Origin: Prostheceraeus crozeri
Lineage: Eukaryota > Platyhelminthes > Polycladida > Euryleptidae
DNA: 64,000 bases
Assembly: GCA_907163375.1 (NCBI GenBank)
Contig: CAJQUW010006363.1
Location: forward strand, 327,501 to 391,500
Direction of reading: 5' to 3'
Made by a program: the position numbers and the translations under genes. Positions 12,401-21,400 of this stretch are shown one piece after another; the stretch's first letter is position 1, and the number at the start of each line of letters is the position of its first letter. A model generated the notes under the pieces. That model saw only the letters and a program-made list of their open reading frames with translations, was not told the DNA's origin and did not search any database.

Positions 12401-15400
12401 GTGACCAACTCTTTGCTACGCTTGATGTCATTTGGAATGAACTGATGGATGATGTCAATTATCGAGCTTCTCTTATCAGTTCAATGCGTGATCGCGTAGA
12501 AGCAGTACTGGATGCTGAAGGTGATTTTACGAGATTTTGACTGTTTTCTATGTACTAGTACGCCTTTCGTGACTTTATACGCGTATTGATATTGTTTCTG
12601 TGATCGACCCTGAAGCACAAGTAGTGCATATTGTCTTGTTGTTTTCGAAATAGAGTTAAATGTCTAACCGGGTACTTTATTTTTTCCTTGAGTGTATACC
12701 TGGTAGTATTCACTTAATGGAATAACAAGATCAATCTAGCCTGCTATGGCTTGCTAATGACGTTGCTTCTATTATTGTCAGAAAGAAAGCTTACTGCTTA
12801 GCAAAGAAATGAAACTCTTTAACATTTGAACATTACATTTTCAGATCTGCATTGTGATGATCGAGTGATTGCGGCAACAATGATCAATATGAAGTTTCCT
12901 GAAATATTGCCAGATTGTGTGCAGTTGCGTGCCAATTTATATGATTTTCTGCTGTATAGGGTCTGTGTATGTAATTATAGTGTTTTCCAATCTAACTTCT
13001 TGTAATGTCTAATTCCGAACCTCAATTTGCAAAAAATATGGTGCATAGACCTATGCCTATTATACACTACTGTACGTAATTATATTAACCTGTGACAGTA
13101 GGCCTATCTATCTTACATACCAAAATTTAGATTCTGTCTGAAGCTTTCTTGCGCGCTTTGAAATTTTTGCCATATGACAAACGCAATGCTAGCAAAATTT
13201 GCAAGAAGTTTTCCATTTCCTGAAAGTATTGTGATATGTGGCTTTTCATACAAAATACATTTTTTGAGGTAGGGTTCATATTATATTATATGACTTAAAT
13301 AATGTTGGACATTACGCGTATATGACAACAGATTATGGACAGAAGCGTATTAGTCAGATTTCCCTACGTTATGCTTCTCGTTGGCTGGTTGCCTTTATAT
13401 TTTGTTGTATTCATTGGCCTATATCTGAAATAAACCACCAAAGTGACCGTCGAGTTTTCATTTCAAGTTTAAAGCCGTCAAACCGAGCGATTTTCTGTTT
13501 CGTCGTTTGCTCCTGCTTGTTCTGCGGCTACATGTACGCGTGCATTTCGTTTCATCTGGAGTGGACAGAATTGCTGAAATCCGTGCAAAGGCTGGTACAA
13601 AGTTATTGTGGTGGATGCACCATTTTTTCCTGTACCGGTACGTCATATAATTTTGCATTTATGATTATTGAATGTCTGACGCAGTCATTAGTAGATTTGT
13701 CAGTGGCTCCGGCTCCGGCTCCGGTTCCGACCAAATCCGGTTGTTCCGGTTCCGCATCCTGGTACAAATGCCTACACAAACGTCTAAAAACGTACTAAAT
13801 AAACGCCATCAGTAATCCGACACTATCTTGGCCTCATACGTTTTTAACATTTCTTATTTATGACCAGTGTTGGAAGCGGACGGGATTTTACGCAAAATGT
13901 GAAAAATCTTTAAAAATATCGTATAAAATCTTAATAGAGTCTAAATGGTTAGAAAAATCCCAAAAAATATCGACCCAGATCTGCTTCCAACAGTACTTAT
14001 GATGCATATCAATAATTGCAAAATACGTATTTATAAGTTTGCGCCATACATGTATTTCCCTATACCTTAATGTGTTTCAGATGTCCCGTTCAACTGTGAA
14101 ATGGAAGGATTCGTGGCTGAAAGAAAAGGATGCATTGGATGACGTGATAGGTGACTGGATTGTAGAGGATGAAGATGATAAGGCAAAATGCAAATGGTGC
14201 AATAAATCATATATGATTAAGTCTGGACGAACAAACATAACTAGTCATTCTCGTTCAGAGGCACACAAAAAGATGCGAAGTGTTGTGAGATGTTGTAAAC
14301 CCATTTCTGAGACTTATGTTGCTCAACCGCAAACTTCACAAGTTCAGAATGTTCATGATCATACAGAGAGCGAAATTAGATGGGTAATTCGTATCATCAA
14401 AAATAATTGGTCCTTCGAATCTCAAGAAGGCATTGTTGAAGATTTCGGTTCTCTTTTCCCTGATAGTAAAGTACCAAAGCAAATGAAGTTGAGTCCAAGG
14501 AAAATAAGCTATCTTATAACTGATGCGATTTTCCCATATATTCAAAATTTGATCGTCGATTGTGGAAAGAACGCGGGTTGCTATTCTCTTCTTATTGACG
14601 AAGCAAACAAAGTCCATGGATATATTGGCATCGTTGTCAAATTTTTGAGGAATGATTCATGGAATCTTGAAAGCGTTCTTTTTCACTGCTTGAGAAAGGT
14701 GATTCTAAGAGCATAGCGACTGTTATCATGAAGACGATGGAATCCTTGGAAATTCCCATGGATAAATGTGTTTCAGTGATGTCTGAGCAGCGCATGTTGA
14801 TATACACGGGCATTTTTCATGATTTTTCTGTAAATAATCTAATTTCTAAAAATGGCAAATTCAGCTGATTATTTGACTGCCATATGATTTCTTGCCTTCT
14901 ATAGGCCTAATTGCATTACCTAAGTTGTTTCCACTTCTGATTCATCCTGTGGCTGCTTACTTTCTGAAAGTTCAATACAGTGAATATGAAATCTGCTTTT
15001 TAATCTGGTTTCTGATTTGTATAATGTGCTTGTGTACATAATGGTTGAGTATGCAGGTAAGTTACGGGGTTCAGGAGTTGGATAACATCGACGTAGTGTG
15101 CATCGACCATGCCACTCTAGGCTACATGTGTGAATTTATAGAAATTCTTGGAGTTACTGGTTTCCCGTATAGTTGCATAGGGCCATATGCAACTAGGCTA
15201 TACGAGAAACCAGTAACTTAAGATTTCTTCATAGTTCATACACGTATATTGGCTACTCGAAAGCAGTGGTTTAATGTGGACATAGTCTCACATTTACCAT
15301 GTCGTGGTAAGTCTATGACTTCACGTAAATCTATCAATTTTCGAAACAAAGTCAAATGCCTGTGGGCCTATACTATATACCGGATATTTATGTTGTCTTT

Positions 15401-18400
15401 TGACGCATATAGTACAATTTCTGATTTGACGCGAATTTGGAGCCCAAACGCGAATTTTGTCAAATCCTCCGCTGCGGGCACTGCATTGCATCTAGCTGAA
15501 ATGATCTCTGATCATCGAGTTAGCTTCGTCTCTTCTCTTAATGTGGATAGACCACGCTAGTTTTCTTCACGGAACATTGAAAATGCCCTCTAGGTTCATC
15601 TTCCTCAGAGCGATTTTCCTGTGTCCATCGATAACTCACATTCACATCACACTTTCTTTTAGCCAATGCCTCTTCTTTTCTTTCCATCTTCATGATCTGA
15701 TAGCCTTTCGTCTCACTCCCTAACATCGCGCTAGGGGCAGACGCAGAATACACCTAACCTTTCAGTTTCATGTTGAGGGCCTTTGATGTTAGGAAAGGTG
15801 CAAATTCACAGAACTATAACCTCTGCATTCCGCAGTCTACTTTCTTGTTTTGCACGTTATTTCTCTATAGAATGTCATCCATGTTTATAAGTAATGATGA
15901 ATTAGTTGTTAAACATTTTGTGATTTTTCCATTAACAGAAGTGGAAAGAGTATTCGTTTCATTCGTTTTGTGAATTGTTTTCAAAAGTCACAATGAATTC
16001 ATTTTGCAGTGATTAACTACTTCTGGGGATGCGGCCTGCGAGAATGTTAAACTTGATCTAGCAGCCCACGGGCTGATTAAGGTCGCCGATACCTTTGTTA
16101 AAGATATCAAGCCATACTTTTGGCGTCAAAGGTTGTATCACAGGCATCACAGGTTGTACTTCGAGACAAAGAGGTCACCAGCCATCAGGTTGACAAGAGA
16201 ATAACAGAAATTGTTGCATGTAGGCCTATATAAATACCCAATCAATTTTCTGTTTATTGCTTTCCTTCAGACGTTTTGGACAGTTTCAAATAGTCATGCA
16301 GTCTATTTACATTACAAATAAATATCTTGTTAAGTCATAAGCTTTGACTTCTGACTATGCAATTCGTAGACAGAAAAGATGCAATTGATCAATTGTTGGT
16401 GGTGAAATGAACAGTGGCAGTTGATTTGAAATAACTGCTGGATCTGTGGATTTGTTTGCACTGCACCAGGGAATTGCAAATTAAAGGCTTTTGTCGCAAT
16501 GTGGTAGCTACGGCTCTCACACTCCGTGCACCTGCGTATGTCAAAGATGTTCAGAATTTAGACAGAAAGACAAGTTGTAGCTGCGTGGTTGAATTTCATT
16601 AATAATCAGTAGCACAGATAAAATCTGGCATTTTAGTGTGCATTTCGTATTTGTTCTTTCTTTCGATTTTTGGCATCGTCTTTTTAGCTCCTCACCAACC
16701 TATCGCGTCGATCACCTAGCATTATGACGCTTGAGCTCTTCATGACTAAACCGTATAAACCTGTTGCGCCTTATCACTGAAATCACATCTCCCAGGTTTA
16801 GTTTGTTCAGAATTCTTCCCATCTCACGTACCATGCAGTCGCGTCAACCAATAAAATTATTCATGTAGTGAAGAAATTTTTGTGTAGGTCTATATGTCCG
16901 AATCTTGGAATGGTCTTGAAATGTTCACGTTATATGCACGAATTTTAAAATTTCATTGAAATGTGTACTATTTATGCACGAAATTGGTAGTTTCACAAAT
17001 TGAAAATAAAAATCACACCTTTTTTTAAAATAAATATTTGTCCGATTGTGAAATTTGAAACTGCAGTTGATCACAGCCTTTGTACAGATACACAATGCTA
17101 TTGTATTTGGCATTGTGAATCGATTTGTAATTTTTGATATAGCGAATGGTGTCCTCAACTTCTCATGTGTTTTCCAGTCAGACAAATTTCAGATATGTAA
17201 GTCTACAGTGCGCGACAGCAAGTTGTAAACTTGGCATAAATCTACGGACACGTACATTTTTCAACACCTTCTAATTTTTTTTGCTATTAGGAAATATCGA
17301 CAAATATATAATCATCTGAAAGAGAATTTTCGGATCTATCATTTGATTGTTGTTGAATTAATTGTTTTTGAAATTGGTGGTTCCTAGAGGCCCATAAACC
17401 CGAAAGCCCCAAATTTTCTTTGACTTGTTTTGACAAGCGCATAAATCAATTTGAAATATTCTCCTTTTTGATATTCAAAACCGTCACAAGATTGGCTTTC
17501 AGAAAATATATAGTTTGAAAATGTTTTGTCGAAGTTTAGAGGCAATATTTTGAAAGTAGTATAGATAGAAAATGTGGCGATTTTTTCATTTTCAGAATGT
17601 GTTGCGATAATAGCAGAAATAACGCTGTTAACTAACTGGTGGCATTTATTTACCTCAAAACTAGTGTTTTCAGCTTTTGTTGGGTAAATTTAAGGCCCTT
17701 CGAAGAAATATTCTGAAAATGAAAAATTTGCAACATTATCTACCTATACTACTTTCAAAATATTGCCTATAAAATTCGACAAAACACTTTCAAACTATAT
17801 ATTTTCTGAAAGCCAATCTTGTGACGATTTTGAATATCACAAAGAGAATGTTTCAAATTGATTTATGCGCTTGTCAAAACAAGTCAAAGAAAATTTGGGG
17901 CTTTCGGGTTTATGGGCCTCTAGGAACCACCAATTTCAAAAACAATTAATTCAACAACAATCAAATGATAGATCCGAAAATTCTCTTTCAGATGATTATA
18001 AATTTGTCGATATTTCCTAATAGCAAAAAAATTTAGAAGGTGTTGAATAATGTACGTGTCCGTAGATTTATGCCAAGTTTACAACTTGCTGTCGCGCACT
18101 GTAGTTGTAAAATCGTGTTTTCTTACGTTGATCCTGTGATCCTGAATTACTGTGCAAGCCGTTGCCCGCCGTAGTCATGCCATATACGTGCAAGTACTCG
18201 CCTTAGTCGCAGTAGCGTATTTTCAAGCGTTCACTTCATGTCAGTCCATGCACAAAGTCAGTGAGTACAGTTGCATCATTGCTGGTGCTCCGAGGACCCA
18301 ATGAATATCTGCTTTCTTGCACTTATTCGTCCAAGAACTTGATATTTTGTACCAATGGATGCGGAGAAGCCGCCTGTAGATACAAAGATAAAAATTTTTT

Positions 18401-21400
18401 AAACATGAAAAGATTCCAAGTTTTGTTTATTTGATACCAGTAGTAAACAGTAGCTGCTGTAGGTCGTAAGGGTTGGAGGTCTACAAGAGATGCAGTGCTT
18501 GCCATAACTTTAATAATCTTATTGTGGCTTTGGGAAAAGTCAAGTTGATTGAATTTATATCAGCTCGATATATTTTAATAGCTCAGCGCTACTATCTTCA
18601 GGAGCAAATGATTAAGCTTAATTTGAAGACAATTAAAACCATTATCAAAACAAATTATAGGCCTGAAGGATTTTGACAGCTCCTTACTAAAACTCCTATT
18701 GCGCAGATGACGTTCTTAATAAAAGCCTCTTTCATAAGTATCTGTTCGTCGTCTTGCACAACTGTTTTCAAACCACACAAATCCTTTTTGTAGGTTTTGA
18801 ACATGAGTGACAGGTGTGCGATTATCGAGAGAATTGAACATATCACAATTTATATTGTGCGATATCACAACGTTAGTTAGGCCTACTTATTTATCATTCA
18901 GCATCATTTTAGTCTTTCTCTTTGATAGAATGTGTGATGAATTCACAGTTATCACTATTGTCCTACTGTCATAGTGATACATCATCAATACCATGCTTCT
19001 CAGAATTGTTTTTATCCAGAGAAACACCTTAAGCGTCGGTAACATTCGTTAACCACAGATACCTATATCGCAACCCCGACGAGGTCCAAAGTGCTTTATG
19101 GGGCGGGGATTGCCCTAATAGGCTCTACAGGGTAGTAAACTTATAGTCTGCCACCAATATACCCCGAAATATACACGAATTTCATTTCCTGAGATGTGCG
19201 GCCATCTTGCATAAAGAGCAAAGGAATAACTAGTTAAGTTACACCGACATCTTTGGTCAAGTCTTTTTAAGATGCCTTGATACGAACGCAAATCTACATT
19301 TTCTATGGCAGAGATGGCTACAAAAAGAATTCCTGCGAACTTAAAATCGGCTGCTGTCTCGAAAAATGTCTCCAGAATAGACTAAAGGTTTTACATGTTG
19401 CACGCAACAAATGACAAACCTATTCATATGATCTACTAATTCATGAGTCGATCTACTACTTGACCAATCCATTCCCTGACATTCATTTTGTCGATCCAAG
19501 TGAATGAATGCCACAAAATAATGCCACCACCCTGTTGCTCTTAATACCAACCAGAAATTACCAGAACCTGAAGTTTTAATATAAAGTGTGTCTATAAGCT
19601 GAATTTTCCAGTAAGAAAAGTCGGTGTTTTGTCGTAACTCGGTGCATGTAATTACTCGTACTTGTGCATTCGAGAAAAATTTTACCCTACCTTTAAGTTA
19701 TGCTTAACTTTTCTGTCCTAACATGGTTCATATTAGAAAGTTAATGGAAAATCGCCTAGAAATAAAAATCGACGATTAACTAATTTAAGAAAAGAACCTG
19801 ATTTCTAAGGACAAAATTCGTTTTAGTAGTGTGTATAGACCACAATCTGATTAAAAATGTATCGTCTATGACGTAGTAGACTATATAGGGCTATATATGC
19901 CCTATTTATTCTGTTTTTTCCCTTTTAAAAGAAAACCAAGTGACGAAAAATCCATAATTTTGGAGAGAGACCCTTGTACATTCCACTTTTTCTTTGATCA
20001 ATTGCGACAATTTGATTCAGATACCAACTTTCTGACATCTTTTAGCTTTTTATGAAGAAGTTACATACCTAAAAGACAGTCGCATATTTGCCAATGTGAC
20101 TTCGTGCTTTTGGTTACGCTCGCAAAAAAATGCGCTTATAAATACTTGCTATCGCATCAGCAAGGCGAATTCTGTGCTTTCCAAGTGCGAAAATGATCAA
20201 CCTGTGTTTGTTAAATAACCAGATAAGTTTTCAGGTCTGAATGTGTTAATTGATAAATAGTTTGCCCCTCAGAAACCTGAGCTTTTCCACTCCCTAGGAG
20301 ACCTGGGGGCTCAGTGGATCCATTTTGTAAATGCTTAGATTGATTCATTGATCTTAATGAGCACAAGACAATTTGCTGCTTCTGAAGGTCGAAATCACTG
20401 TAGTAGAGGGGTGGGCGGCTTCATGACATTTATTGCTAAAGCAAATACCTAGTTGGTTAATTGCGGCTAATTTCTTGCTTCAGAGCCATTACACATGTTA
20501 AAATTCTTATTTTATCAGCTGGCATTGAAAATAGACCTATTGGTTTCATTACTATCACAGTCGTTGACTCAATCCCATGACTATTGGTTAATGAAAGGTA
20601 CAGCATTTTGATCTATGACCTGTCTCATGTCATATTTAATGGACATAGTTTGCAGTTTGAATTTTAGCGTGATTGAAGGCATTGACCTATACATATACTT
20701 ATTCATGTTCTACGGTATCGCCAATCCATCTCAATTTTCTTCCTTCATCTGTCGGGAAAGACTCATGAGCTTTTGCCCAAAGTACAATCAGAAGCGTGGC
20801 CACTTGCACCTAATTTGTTTGGAGGATTATTGCCACTGCATCATAGTTATCAAAATTTATCTAGACTGATAAGATCGACACTGCAGCGACTGGCTCACCA
20901 GTTCTTTGGAAATATCAGACTTACATATTGAGTATATTGCTGTGTGGATTATATGTAGCTTCGAAATTTCACTGTTGTACATGTACAGAATTCCACTGTA
21001 GAGAATGTAACCCTTGGAACAGCCAAAACCTCTAACAGATCATGCACGTATTTAAATTTGCTTAATTTCCCTTGCAGGTACAGTTGACAAAAATGTTGTT
21101 GAAATATCAAGTTGCTTTCCGATGCCTTTATCAGAGCAAAATGATGAAGTTTCAATGGACCTAGAGCTCGGTAATAACATGTATCAGTTGCATAGAAAAG
21201 TTAATCCCAATGAAGCTGTAGTTGGTTGGTACTCTACCGGTCGAGAAGTGACTGCGCAATCAATGTTGATTCACACGGATTATTACACAAAGTTTACACC
21301 CAATGCTGTTCTGGTCTTAATAGATACTTCACTTTCTGGTGGAACAATGGATATTAAAGGTTTCATCAGTCGCAATGTTGGTATACCTCGAACAGAAATG

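Larger units (their letters stand above)
10854..15483. mobile_element. hAT element, degenerate, interrupted by a Tc1 element
   Basis: Inverted ends CAGTGCCCGCAGCG (10854) and CGCTGCGGGCACTG (to 15483), followed inwards by repeated GACGCGAAT motifs. CATTGC directly abuts both outer ends, a 6-bp direct repeat rather than the usual 8. The interior holds a BED-finger hAT transposase N-terminus (14081-14800). A Tc1 element (11077-12694) sits near the left end and must be younger. Without it the element is about 3.0 kb. Confidence 0.75.
4016..21077 (+). other. EIF3F: EIF3F intron 1 (17.1 kb, transposon-filled)
   Basis: Bounded by GTAAGTG at the donor and TTTCCCTTGCAG at the acceptor. It contains, in order, a hAT-type element starting only 30 bases after the donor, a broken Penelope-like element with LINE and hAT debris inside, a TA microsatellite with a 160-bp hairpin, a hAT carrying a Tc1 element, and a foldback element. 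No host exon of another gene was recognised inside. Confidence 0.85.

Noticed and set aside
13322-13798. 158-residue open frame inside the hAT
   Set aside because: No recognisable domain; its end is coded by a simple GGCTCCGGCTCC repeat. Treated as a chance frame.
15538-15753. Opposing short open frames on both strands
   Set aside because: No protein similarity, no splice context; chance.
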